This document shows, piece by piece, positions 46,355-57,820 of a DNA stretch of 64,000 nt. Position numbers and translations under genes: made by a program. This DNA comes from Buxus sempervirens (taxonomy: Eukaryota > Streptophyta > Magnoliopsida > Buxales > Buxaceae): assembly GCA_947561395.2 (NCBI GenBank), contig OX387192.1:10638221-10702220 (forward strand). The letters are read 5' to 3'. Within the stretch, counting starts at the first letter, position 1, and the number at the start of each line of letters is the position of its first letter. Below the pieces are notes generated by a model. The model was not told the origin of the DNA. It did no database searches and saw only the letters and a program-made list of their open reading frames with translations.

Positions 46355-48045
46355 TGTAACACCCCAATAAACCGCATCTCGTCCCTTTGGACTAAGATCA
46401 GCTAAAGGATGTTAACCAGGCCCTAATAAACATGATGGTAAAGTTTTTCCTTTATTTTTTTGACAAAAGGCGTATATAACGCCTAGAAAATGGACGATAT
46501 CCAAGTGTGAGAAATTCCTGATAAACGTGGGTGCAAGATATACTATATGTGTACAGTCAAACTAACTATAAAAGAGGCATTTAAAGTATAGAGCACGAGG
46601 GAAAGGTATCAAAAGAACCCATTAAAAGTTATATACATGGTTTTACAAAAGTGGGTCATCTAAGCATCTCACTTCCCTCTCTTTCTCTCTTTCTATCTAC
46701 ATAAATCCAAAATAAGATATACATTTATCTAAGGAGACCTAGCTGGCCTGAAGAAATCCTCCTCTCTGTAACCCAAAGCTTTCTCCTTCCCCTTATCAGC
46801 TTTAGCTCCAGACGTCGATGGATCTAAAACAAAACCGATAAACCACGTTTGATGAGACGAAAGGTCCCAGTAAGCAACACTATGCATGCTTTTGAAAACC
46901 ACAGTTCATGCCATATCTTTTCAATTCCATGATGCATAGCAATGTATCGAAAACCGATGTAATAATGCCGATATACATCTTTGCCTATCATTCATGATAT
47001 TTAGCACAAGCATACAAGGGCATTCATTAATCAATGGAAACCAGCATTAAAATATACTAACTCTTAGCAACAACAACCATGTTAATCTCATTCCATTTAT
47101 AGAGTTAATTAGGTGGTTTAATTGTAAACGTCATGACCACATCTAACTCTATAGGTTTCCCATATAGGTTAGGCATCCAACCCGATTCCCCTTGGTATTG
47201 GGCATCCTAACGCCGATTCCCCTTAGCGTAGGGCATCCAGATGAAGCTTGGGCATCAGCCACCGATTCCCGTTGGTGCTGGAATTCAGTACAACCATCGG
47301 CTTCCAGCCTGCATCAATAGAAACCACACATGATGAAACAACAGTATCCAAGGTCACAACATTTATAATTAAACACACCTACTTAAGTTATACGGATCGG
47401 CATCTTAAGTTAAAATTTTATGCCTTTCATTTTATTTGGTATCTCACACAATCGTTTCCATGTCAACAGAATTATGTTTCTCAAACACAGCCCGTAGGGC
47501 TACTAATTCACAGTTATCCAGGCCATTGCCTCATAGTTTACATTTCATTTTCAGATCATGGGCCTATGCCCTCATGCTTCCATACATTTCATGTATAAAT
47601 TCAGGCAATGATTTCTTATGCAAACAGAATATCACATTTATCTCAATTCGCAAACCTACTATAGTCACATGCATCTAAAATAAATTGCAACTTATTTAAC
47701 AACAACATATAATAATATTAATCTCATATTTGCAACAGAGATCCGAAATTCATTTTGAATTCAAGAAAACTAAAACAAGGTTTTCTTAGAAGGGTGTTGC
47801 TCACCTTGAAGCTATAATCACCTTCTTCTTAGCTTTAGCAACCCAAATACGAAATCAAAATACTGTTTTCTTCAAATTTCCAACTTTGTCTTCTCTCCAA
47901 GCTTAAGGTCCCTTCTTAATTTGAGGACTCTGCTTTATGATTCCAATCTAGGCCTCTGAAGGATCACCTTCATAACACAAACCCTGTATCAATTATAATA
48001 TTACAATTATAACTTAAAGATTGATCAGAAAGTTGGGATCTTACA
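46355..48045 (-). repeat. 5' LTR of Tekay-like element, with predicted leader intron
   Basis: Sense strand TGTAAGATCCC ... GGGGTGTTACA. Donor TTCAAG|GTGAGCAACACC at 47804 and acceptor TTTTGTTTTAG at 46824 would remove 981 nt. The interval holds a stem-loop array on the plan of LTR-A (47150-47290) with loop AAGGGGAATC and changing stems, for instance CCTACGC with GCGTTAGG. After the acceptor a short frame ends GYREEDFFRPARSP. The four 70-120-codon frames inside the LTR are by-products. Confidence 0.95.
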
Positions 48046-48675
48046 CTCCGTCCCTTCTTGTAGTGAGTTCTCTTCTTGCTTCATAAGGTGTTGTTTTCAT
48101 CTTTTTTTTAAAGGACTTATGTGTGATGGTATATGCATGTGTGGTCTTATGCTGATTTGTGTTTGGTGTACAGTAAGGTATGCATATTCAGTAGTAAATC
48201 TTTCTTTAACTTTCGTGATGCATGTTCCCCCTTCATCCCTTCTGTTATGATAAATATAAGTTGCTGTTGGGGATAACAGCATGCCTCTCCACTTCCTTCA
48301 TCTAATGTTAGTTCACTTTAGGTATGCTCAAGCTCATTAAACCATGCTATAGTCTACTTGGTTTACTATTTTTCACTCTTTGTATGCCTGATGAGTTGAG
48401 GAATGAGCATGTTTTAGGTTAGATTACTACTCTTATTTTGATATCACACGCTTCCTTTCCTTCTTTGTTATATATGATCACTGTTTTGGTTAGGAATGTG
48501 TCCCTTTGATGCCTAAGTATTTTGTTGTCCCAGCATGCCCCCTTTCCCCTCTAGCAGCTACTATTTCCAGCATGCTCATTCATCCCCATGCTCCTTTAGT
48601 TTAGCCCATTAACAACTTGCATGAGGAATGGCAGTCCCCCCACATTCTTCCATGGTTTCCAGCCCCTTTAGCATG

Positions 48676-48689
48676 CCCCCCCCCCCCCC
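48676..48689. repeat. Run of 14 C in LTR-B4
   Basis: Homopolymer within a C-rich stretch of LTR-B4, which also has repeated GCATGC words at 48530-48810. Length may be uncertain in the assembly. Confidence 0.8.
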
Positions 48690-48870
48690 ACCTCACAATA
48701 GTTGTTGTTTTGCTTGCCTGCAGCATGTTTCTTTTTTTTTATGTAGACTTGTATAGCATGCTTGTCTTTGTATCCTTCGAATGCATGCATGAATTCCCCC
48801 ACCTTAGTAGCATGCTAGGTCACTTTCCACTTATGCCTCTGTTTATAGACATGATACATGAGGATGTATG

Positions 48871-51847
48871 TGTAACGCCCCGAACCTGGGTCAGTGCAAA
48901 CCGACACCCAACCCGAACCCGGTTCGCTACTGTAACAACCCAAGTCCGATTCAACAACCAAACTTGAGATGTTACCACGAAGTTGGGGTCAGATACAAAC
49001 CAAAATTTACAATAATTTTAAAAACTAATTAAAATATATCAGAGTTATAGTGGCCAATAAAAACAATTATTTATTCGATAATATCAATTCAGTTTACAAT
49101 AAAGTTTATCTAATCAACATGTGCCATTAATACCAATTACAATTCTACCCATCAAATTAAAACCCCATCTTTGCGATCTCTCCAAGCAACCTGAAAAAAA
49201 TAGGGGAAAACGGAGTGAGATTTACATCTCAGCAAGTAGCAGGTGCATGCAATTTGAAACAGTCCAATATAAGCAAATAGTCATGAGGTATTCGATTAAT
49301 CAACGGTAAGACGAGAAATCCAAGTTATCCATGGCAATTACAAATAAAGTGATAAAACAGATGATCATGTATAAATACCAGTAATTTGATGTTAATGAGG
49401 TAAATCCGATAAAAGCGATAAAACACGTGCCATTGCAGGACTCATAAAGATGATAAGTATTTGAGATGACACTCAACTAACTGCTATACCACCGTGCGGC
49501 TTAGGGGCAGTGCTACTTAATGATACTCAAGCCCCATGCAGCGCAGCTATAGACAAGAGCCGTAGTCACCGACTTATTGCGCACAAACTCAACAGAGTTG
49601 GCATGTACCACCAGAATCAATACATGGAGATGGCCGCTTATCCACATGTACAGGGAATCACCAGCGGCGCACCGGGGTGTCCCTCCAGACATAGGACCTT
49701 CTTAGAGCAAACTAACTTGCTAGGGAAGCGCGCTCGCATATAGGAGTAACTCAACCCAAACTAAATACCACTTAGCTAACCAGCCAAATCTATGGATCCA
49801 TATACAGCTAAGCCCACTGACACAAAACATGACCAAAACCACATACGGAAGGACAAGCTAATGTAGGAGGCATACACACTTTTACCCGTAAAGGATTACA
49901 CATCTCTACACAAAGGATTACCCATCTCTGCCGTAAAAGATAGTACCAAACTCTACCACAGAAGCCGTACCACTCAACCGTAAAAGAAAAGCTAATAACT
50001 TCATACCACATACCAATCCATACCAGAATATTCAATTCCAAGTGAAAATCATGATTCAATCCTTAATACTCCAAATGAAGCCTTTTTCAGAATTTCATAT
50101 GCAATTTCCCAAATATATTCAAAGTAAAGCTCATGTATCATAAATTCAATAGAAAACAATGTTACTTCAATTCCATAAACCAATATTCATATTAAAGCTC
50201 AAAATAAAGGAAATCAAATCCTACTTAGAGTTTTCTTTATTAATCCTTTTATTAGAATCAAATTTCCTATCTTAACACCTAAATTAGTTTATATTTAACT
50301 TTTCTGTATTTTTATTTTCCAACACGTCCTACAGACCTAGAATGAAGTTTAAAAGATGTTTATAAGCTATAAGTATCAATAGTATTATTTCTAGCAATAT
50401 CCATACCCTTTGACCCTCTTATAAACAAACCTTCCATTGAAACCTTCAATTTATTGGATAATCTTTGCCATTTACTTTTATAATTTTTATACCTTAATTA
50501 GGTCCTTATAATGATGCTAACATGCTTAACTAATCAGAAAATTTATTGGATATTTATTCAAATTACAAAATCCCCAAAATCTGCAAATTTTACATAGAGC
50601 GCCGAGCTTTACAGGGCTAGGCGATCCTGGGCGATCCTAGGCGCTCATGCAAAATTAAACAGAATTTTCTAGATTTGCAAAGTTCGGATTTTTATGCTTT
50701 TATTATATGTTTCTTTAGTCTAAATTAATCTAATAACATTCTAAAACATTCCTAAAGCCTTTTTGATTAATTCTTCTTAATTAAATACCATCCTATAATT
50801 AAGTTCATGATTAAACCAAGTTTTCTTCTTTATTTCAATAAATCCTTCAAGAATACCAATCATTAACATAAAACCAATTTGATTCCATATAAATACTGTT
50901 CCGACTAATCCGTTAATTCAATATTAAATCACGGAAAACGAAATCATGCAATTCCTCACGTTTTCCAAGGGTAACTTGCCTTATACGCTAAAATCCTTCT
51001 TCCATTGAAGCTTCTAATTCTGGACCTTACTTTTGCTCCCAAACGCATCAAGCTAGACTATCCCAATTCAAATCTCCACCATACACAATGTAGTTCTATC
51101 AGTGAAGACAGAAACCTCCAAATTTGAAGGCGATCCACCGTACGGATTTTCCCAGATCATGTTTCGATGATGGCTGGTCAGACACCTCCATTAGCCACCT
51201 TCTTCCTTTCTCTCCCTCTTTTCTCTCAATAATAAACCCACGAAATTTCCCTCTTGTCTAACCTTAGTTTCCTATTTATATTAGGCTTTAGAAGTCCTAA
51301 ACCAATCCTAATTGGCTAATTTAATTTGGGTTAACCAAACCATGGTCTAGTTAAAGCCTAACTCTTAATTAATTCCTACTTTTTCTCCACCTTCTATTTT
51401 TCAACTTAAACATTATTAATTAAATCTCTTACCATCTAAACTCCTATCTACAACCTATTTTCATGCATAATAATTAATTAAACCTTAATATCACCTAAAA
51501 CCTTATTTTCTCCAAATTAAGACTTGAAATCTCCTAATTACCCTTTTTCCCACTTTTAGGCTTTTATTAATTTCTAAATTATCAAAATAAATTACTTCCT
51601 TCCATTTTCAAATTCTAGTTATTATTTAATGACCTATTTATTAATTACCCTTTTCTGAAAATTACCAAAATACCCTTTTTACTCTTTTAGACTAATTTCA
51701 TTAAAATTCTTTCTTTATTTTCTACTTATGACTTATTCCAATTAATTATCCTTTAAATCTTCACTTTTCATTTTAACCAGGACTCAACTCGCTTTTTATT
51801 TTATTTATTATTTATTTATTTATTAGACAAAAATTCGGGGTTTTACA
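48871..51847 (-). mobile_element. Solo LTR-A7 (reverse) in LTR-B4
   Basis: On the minus strand it begins TGTAAAACCCCGAATTTTTG and ends CAGGTTCGGGGCGTTACA. It is 2977 bp. The immediate flanks GTATG and TGTGT do not match, although ATGTG overlaps both junctions. TATAAATAGG at 51271-51280, a GC donor AAG|GCAAGTTACC near 50980, acceptor CTATTTTTTTCAG near 49192 and a small GC-rich GGCGATCCTAGGCGC block at 50598-50646. Its terminal part matches LTR-A8. Confidence 0.85.
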
Positions 51848-54800
51848 TGTGTCGATATTAGGGATCAAAGCATGCTCTAGGTTGTCATTTGGTTAAATCT
51901 TCATTGCCTTGGATTGCTTGCTGATTTGTGGATTGATAGACTAAAACTGGGACATCTTAGTCTCTGTTTTACTATTATTTGTGAGAAGGTGAAGCCCCGG
52001 GTTTCCTCCTCTCCTTTCCCCTTTGAAACAACGTTGAAAGGGCATGTTTTATTAACCAAAAGTGGAATTTCAAAACCACTGTAGGTCTGCAATGAGACCC
52101 TCAGACCTTGGAAAGTCCCTAAGAAGAAGGGACTCCCAGTCCCCCTCCGAAAATTACCTTTGGGGCTTCCTAGGCCGAAACCGCATACACAGAGCGATTC
52201 AGCCCTGACCGCACATATTGTGCGGCCAGGGCCAAACCGCACCTGTTCTGCGGTTAGGCCCAGTAAACCCCCATTTCCATTTCTTTGGACTTCAGCCCTC
52301 TTGACTCATTTCCAATAAGTCTAAAAAATTAAACCCACCAATTTTGTATAATTAAGTAACCGCCAAACCAAATAACCAAATCCAATAAACGGGGTTATCC
52401 AACGTAACCCTAAGTGGGAATTGGGCTTAACCTAAGCCCTATTTGGTATCCCATGGGCCTTCCAACGGGGCCCATATTAGACCAACATCACGTGGACAAA
52501 GAAGGATAAAATCAACTAAAATAAAAGGGACCTACACCTCTGAAGGTCTCATTCAAACTTAATAAGTGACCATGCTGGTTTAGGACATAAGGGTGAGTTA
52601 AGCCAAGATTAACTCATAACCAAGAAAACCCAAGGGACCCGTCAACCGATGGGGTGGACCGAGGTGTCTACGGACTTCCCTGGACCGTAATCGAGACCTT
52701 AGCTGGAATCTCAAGCCGCAGACCAAAATAGACATCCTTAGGGCATCCAGGTGTCTAACTGCACCCCATCAAGCAGTGGCGACTCCTAACCCCCTCTTTT
52801 CCTCACATTTTCACATGCGCACACCGAAATTGGGTGCCACGTTGCAACCACGTGTGTGCCATGGTGGCTAATGTGGCATTCAAACATTGGGACTCTCTTA
52901 GCAATATACTACATGGTTAAAATTCCATACAACATGCCACATGGTTGAAAATTCAATGCGAAATAGGTGAGAGTTACTAAGAGAGGAAGGGGAAAGGTCT
53001 AGAAGTTGAGAGGTCTAGGAGTTTAAGAGAGGAAGAGGAGAGGTTAGGGAAATTAAGGGTCTAGGAATTTAAGAGAGGAAGAGGAGAGGTTAAGAAGATG
53101 AGGGGTCTAGGAGTTTAAGAGAGGAAGAAGAGAGGTTAAAAAGTTGAAGGGGTGGAACTCTCTTATAAAAAGGATAGGAGTTTAGAAGTTGGAAGGGGGG
53201 AGAGCAAGAGGGAGCAAGTAGGAGAGTTCTCTGCCAAAAAAAAAAAAAAGAAAAGAAAAAAGGAGAGGAGAAGTAGAGCAACGGGGAGGACGTTCATTAG
53301 CAAAGGTTGAGCATCTTAGAAGAAGGAGACTGCTGTCCAGCAACACTAAAGCTTAAATCACCTGTTCCAGCTTAGAGAAACAGGTATTTTTCTTGCTTAA
53401 ACTATTGTTTGAAGTTATCTTTTCTTCACTAAAGTCTGAGATTCTTTTGTAATGTGATCAGTGAGGATTTTGAGATGCATTTAAAGTTGATTTGAACAAG
53501 GATAATCAATAAAAAAAAAGACAAAGATGTAAAGTTATGAGTTTTTCTGCATTAGGCTTACACCTATTTTCTAGATAAACCAATTTTGTTTACCTAATTC
53601 TAGTTCGATTCAAGTTTGGAGTCCTTCATGAGATTTGTGGTATTTTTATTTTAGTTTAATGTAAAAATATGCTCGAGACCCTACACTATGAGTAGGTATT
53701 TTATTTTTAATTTTTCTTTGGTTCAGATTTTCACAAGGAAATGTCTAACAGTAAATTTTGCAGCTTCATAGCTCTTAAATGAAAATGAATTTTTGAAAAA
53801 TTGTTATAGGTTATTTTAGTGCTTAAAGTTATGATCCTAAGGAATCAAATTTCATACAATTTGATTAAGAATTGAGAGATATGAATCTTTGAATGCGGAT
53901 AGCGCAGTAGTTCAAGTTGTTTCACTTTTTGGTTTCCTTTGTAAATTAGTAATTAGGCCATGGTTAAAAGTAGTTCAGGTGGTCTCATTTTCTTGCCAAT
54001 TATTAATTAGTTAATCTTGTATGATAAAAACAACCGAAAACAAAACCAAAAAAATAAATAATAAGAAAGGGAAAAAGCAAATGAAACAAGCATTGAAGTG
54101 ATGATTCTTTCTTGTGGCTGAACATGTTTCTTCCTTTGTCTCTTGTGATTTTTTTTTACTTACATTTGTTCTTGTTTAGTTTTCTAACTACATGAGATGT
54201 ACCATAGTGCCCCTCCATTCTCCCAATGTAGATATGTTATTATAAATGAGAGGCTAAAGCATTTTATTTGAAGTGGTCGAATTGTACATGTTTAGTTTTG
54301 TTAGTTTTATTTAGTTTACTAGCTCATTTTAGTTTGGTTTCATAATTGATGTTAGAATTTGTTTTTTTTTATTATTATTTTGTCTTCTTACAAGATGCAG
54401 CCTTGTAATCCCCACCCCTTAAACCTTTGTACAGATATAAAATATAAAATAAAAAATAAAAAGAAGGGAAGTGAGTGTTTGTATCATAGTTCGGCCAACC
54501 ATGGCCGAATTCATTTGTTTTGATATTTTATTTGTTGCAGTTTTCATCAATTATTAGTTTTGAGTTCAGTTTATTGCTCATTTATATTAAGTGGTTTCTA
54601 TTTCAATTGTTTTAGCATAGTTTCGTTTTGTCCATATTGTTTTACTTTCGATGTAATTTTGTGGAGGCCTTGTACTTATACATTAATATTTGTTGTACAC
54701 TTAAAATGATAAAAAAAAATTAGAAAAGAAGATAAAAGGAAAGAAATAAAAAAAATCATAAAAGAGCCCATTAAATATCCAATTAATTTAAGGGAACCCA

Positions 54801-54975
54801 TTTCGGTGGGGCAAACTAGGGTGTTCAAGTACTTCCCTGGGTTGTAATCGGGTCACTTATCCGGAATCACTGGTGCAGACCAAAAATCAACAAGGTGTCT
54901 ACCTACACCATTTCAGGTAGTGGCGACTCCATTAAACATGTAACATGCTTCTTTCGGGCGCCCGAGGTGCACACA

Positions 54976-55530
54976 TAATATAGCAAATACATGTATGATT
55001 CCTGCATATGAGTAATAAATCTTGGACTCTCTCTATGGATATATCACTTCTAGGACTTCATGATCAATTAAAAATCAAAGTAAAACTTGAAGAATAGCAA
55101 ACTAAAACAAGTTTGAAAAATCAACTCAAGGTTAAACCATTTAAAGTTGGAAAACTCAACCAATCATAAGTCATTCAATTCAAACTCAAATAGAGTGAAA
55201 ATAGAGCCATTTGAAAGCTTATGTGAAGTAGAAGACTCAGTGAAATTTCAATTGAATCTGATAAAAATCAAAGAAGATATGCTTGTTCAAATCTGCTGTT
55301 GTAAAACAGTAAAAACAGTGAGTAGCCAACTTTGAAATCCTATTCGTGGAGATTAGCTTCATATAAATCCTTGAAAATTGGTATGAATGAAGTATTGGGT
55401 GCTATCTTTCGAACGGAATAGGCCTCACTCAAAACTTCATCAATTTGTGGCTTGTGTGTTCTCTCAAACATGCTTAGAGGATCATAGAGACTCTGTAATC
55501 TGCAATTAAGCAGTACAGGGTCAATCAAGC
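54976..55530. other. Unassigned AT-rich sequence
   Basis: No LTR or transposon motif is recognised. A 62-codon minus-strand frame at 55340-55528 (with the phrase LYDPLSMFERTHKPQ) reads like protein but matches no family I know and is cut by LTR-A8. It may be a remnant of an element interrupted by LTR-A8. Confidence 0.3.
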
Positions 55531-56848
55531 TATAAGACCCAAAAATTTTCCTAATTTTAAAATTAAATAATAATTAATATTTATTTGAGGATTTTATTGA
55601 TGGAATTGATTTATAATCGTAGGTGATTACATTGATGGTGGAGATCAGGAGTTTAGTAATGATTTGACTGTTGGATCGTGATATATTGAGGTAAAATTTA
55701 AAATCCTGATGTAGCTATGTTTTGATTGGTTAGATGTGTGATAGATTATAGTGTTGCGATGCACAAGATCATGGGTATTATAATAGGGTTCTATACCCTA
55801 GAGAATACGTTTTGTATTCTCTCTCGTATACTGTTGGTATTTTGCGGCTGAAGGAGAAAAACGACTGCAGAGAACAAAACCAAAGAAGAAGAGAAGAAGG
55901 AGGGAAAGAGATCGTTGTTCTTGAGTTTCTCTTCATCCCAAGACTATTTTGTGTCTGTGAATATAGTGGATGTTGCTATTTAGAGGAAGAAGAAGAACTT
56001 GCACGATACAGGTAGATAGCACACCCGATTTGTCATTCGATTGTTGTTTTCCTGTTGGTTGATCGCAAATGCATGATTATCCATTGTATACATGTATATT
56101 TTGTTAGATTATAGTTGAATATGTATGTAGAATTCACTTAGAATAGAGAAAAACTCAGTTTTCATACTCGGTTTGACGTAGATATTCGGACGCCTAGCAC
56201 GATCGCCTAGTCGGTTCGTTAAAATTAATGCATTGTTAAGCAACTCATCCATCGCCTAGGCAATGGGGTAGGCAATCTAAATTTGCATGGGTGCCTAGTG
56301 AGATCGCCTAGGCGATCCTTGAGTGCCCATTGACCAAAAATTTTCGTAAAAATTTAACTGGCGCCCAGCTAGGTTGCCTAGGCGACTTAGCTGAGCAACC
56401 TCAACAGAAAAATGTAATTTTTCAGAATTTGATTTTTAATTCAAATTAAAACGGTTTTAAATGAATTTTATCAACTAAATTAGATGAATTGAGATGGATT
56501 TAATTAACCAATATAATCAGTTTCAACATAAACACGTGAGAATTTATTTTAGGTTTATAGTTGCCTAATTTGAAAATAATTTGGAATTTATGAGATTTTA
56601 AACTTTAAAACCTTTTGACTATTGTAAATTATTTGAATTAAATTGAATAAAGAATTGTCATATTTCCCACCATAACTCTAATATAGATAATTAATTTTAA
56701 AATTCTTTGTAAATCTTAGTTTTGTTCTGACCCCAGTTTTACAGTAGCACCTTGGTTTGGTTGTTGAATCAGATTCGAGTTGTTACAGTAACACTTCGGA
56801 TTCGAGTTGGGTGCTGGTTTTGCACTGACCCAGGTTCAGGGCGTTACA
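55531..56848 (+). mobile_element. Short LTR-A8
   Basis: It starts TATAAGACCCAAAAATTTT (TA in place of TG) and ends GGTTCAGGGCGTTACA. At 1318 bp it lacks the stem-loop array and TTCG hairpin. It keeps a donor-like ACAG|GTAGATAGCACA at 56012, a GC-rich GATCGCCTAGGCGATCC block (56190-56400) and the terminal region shared with LTR-A7. The flanks CAAGC and GCTGC do not match, so it is probably internally deleted or rearranged. Confidence 0.7.
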
Positions 56849-57336
56849 GCTGCTCGTGATGGTGCAGCTGAAACTGGGGAGGGGGAGAACAACCCTAAGC
56901 AGTCGATCAAATGAGTCTCCGCTATGCTCCTCCTTCATGACAACATCAACATCTATGCCCATATCTGTAGCTGCATGGGCGATGACTGGGCTAGGTCCAC
57001 CATCTGGCTCGTCCATCTCAGAAGTACATCTAACCCACTCTAAAAATGGATCCTCCTCGTCAATATCATTGTTGAATAACACCTCTAGAGGATCTCTGAT
57101 GGGCGTAGTACGATTCTCAATCTTTAGCTGCTTCGTCCATAGCCTCATATTGTAGTGACAGAATATGAGCTTCTGCAATCTCGCGTACGCCAATCTGTTC
57201 CTCTACTTCGTATGAATAAGAGCAAATGTGCTCAAATTCCTCTCACACGTAGAAGAAGACGCTATCTGAGCTAGGATCTTAGCTGCTAACTTGCGCAAAG
57301 TAGGCACATCGTACCCGTACATCGCCCACCACTCAC

Positions 57337-57429
57337 CTGTGATTTGAAAAAACAATAATAGTTTATCAGAAAATATCAAAATAGAAGTGTATAAAGGCTA
57401 ATGACATTATTAGTTATAAAGTTACTTAC
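57337..57429 (-). other. hAT intron A
   Basis: Minus strand CTAT|GTAAGTAAC ... AAATCACAG|GTGAGTGG, 93 nt, separating RDTMML from EWWAMYGYD. GT-AG and AT-rich. Confidence 0.75.
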
Positions 57430-57505
57430 ATAGCATCATCGTGTCCCTAGATGCAATCGCCGTGGTCGATCCGAATGACCCCAATGCATCTCTAAACACT
57501 ATCAA

Positions 57506-57602
57506 CTAGGAAAACCAAACTTAAATGCTAGTGTTTATTATTTAATAAAATGTTATTACAGTGAGGATTTATATTTAACAAGTCTCCTATTCCTAATCAT
57601 AC
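57506..57602 (-). other. hAT intron B
   Basis: Minus strand AATGAG|GTATGATTAG ... TTTTCCTAG|TTGATAG, 97 nt, between GWFGNE and the FRDALGSFG exon. Confidence 0.75.
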
Positions 57603-57733
57603 CTCATTTCCAAACCAGCCAGCCGCATTTGAATTAGGATCCAACTTCATAAATACCTGATGCACTGCGCTACACAGCTCAGGATTCATGCCAAGCTGGT
57701 GCTTGTAGTAATACTTGGGGTTCAGATAGTGTG

Positions 57734-57820
57734 CTGGTATGAAAGGAAAATGTTAGTATAAAATGAAAATTGACAAACTATAATATAAATGTAATAAAGC
57801 ATAAATTTATTCATACTTAC
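57734..57820 (-). other. hAT intron C
   Basis: Minus strand GGTTG|GTAAGTATG ... TTCATACCAG|CACACTATC, 87 nt, before the exon with NPKYYYKHQ. Confidence 0.7.

Larger units (their letters stand above)
37133..48045 (-). mobile_element. Young Ty3/gypsy chromovirus (Tekay/Del-like), 10.9 kb
   Basis: Two LTRs of 1690 and 1691 bp, a perfect TSD CTCCG (37128-37132 and 48046-48050), and on the minus strand primer site, gag, protease, RT, RNase H, integrase, chromodomain and a polypurine tract. The LTRs differ at only about a dozen sites by eye (under 1 percent), so it is among the youngest layers. It is disabled by the nested solo LTR-A6 between protease and RT, a frame change between gag and protease, and a TGA before the chromodomain. 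Confidence 0.97.
35891..52823 (+). mobile_element. Solo LTR-B4, nested in LTR-B3
   Basis: It starts TGTAAGCACCTCATTTTTTG, ends CACATGCGCACA and has a perfect TSD, CCGAA (35886-35890 and 52824-52828). Net length is about 3.0 kb once the Tekay-like element (37133-48045) and LTR-A7 (48871-51847) are removed. A CTATAAAAG box is at 36524 and the hairpin ACTGC/GCAGT precedes TGGCGACTCC (52758-52777). GCGGTTTCGACC-like phrases repeat at 36455-36495 and again, inverted, at 52165-52255. Confidence 0.9.
35653..54975 (+). mobile_element. LTR-B3, probable 3' LTR, split by LTR-B4
   Basis: It starts TGTCAACACCCCATTTTTGC at 35653, is interrupted at 35890 and resumes after 52828 with TGGGTGCCACGT, closely following the order seen in LTR-B2. 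It ends GAGGTGCACACA at 54975. The flanks (GCAGC left, TAATA right) do not match, and a purine tract precedes it, so it is read as the 3' LTR of the element at 32619-35652, not a solo LTR. Minisatellite at about 52975-53140, TATAAAAAG at 53164 and hairpin CTACCT/AGGTAG at 54899-54920. Confidence 0.7.

Noticed and set aside
38049..48282. Paired frames of 80-116 codons in both Tekay-like LTRs
   Set aside because: Same chance frames in the two LTR copies; they run across the hairpin array and are not conserved beyond this element.
55340..55528. 62-codon minus-strand frame beside LTR-A8
   Set aside because: Looks protein-like but no family is recognised and it is short and cut; described only as unassigned sequence.
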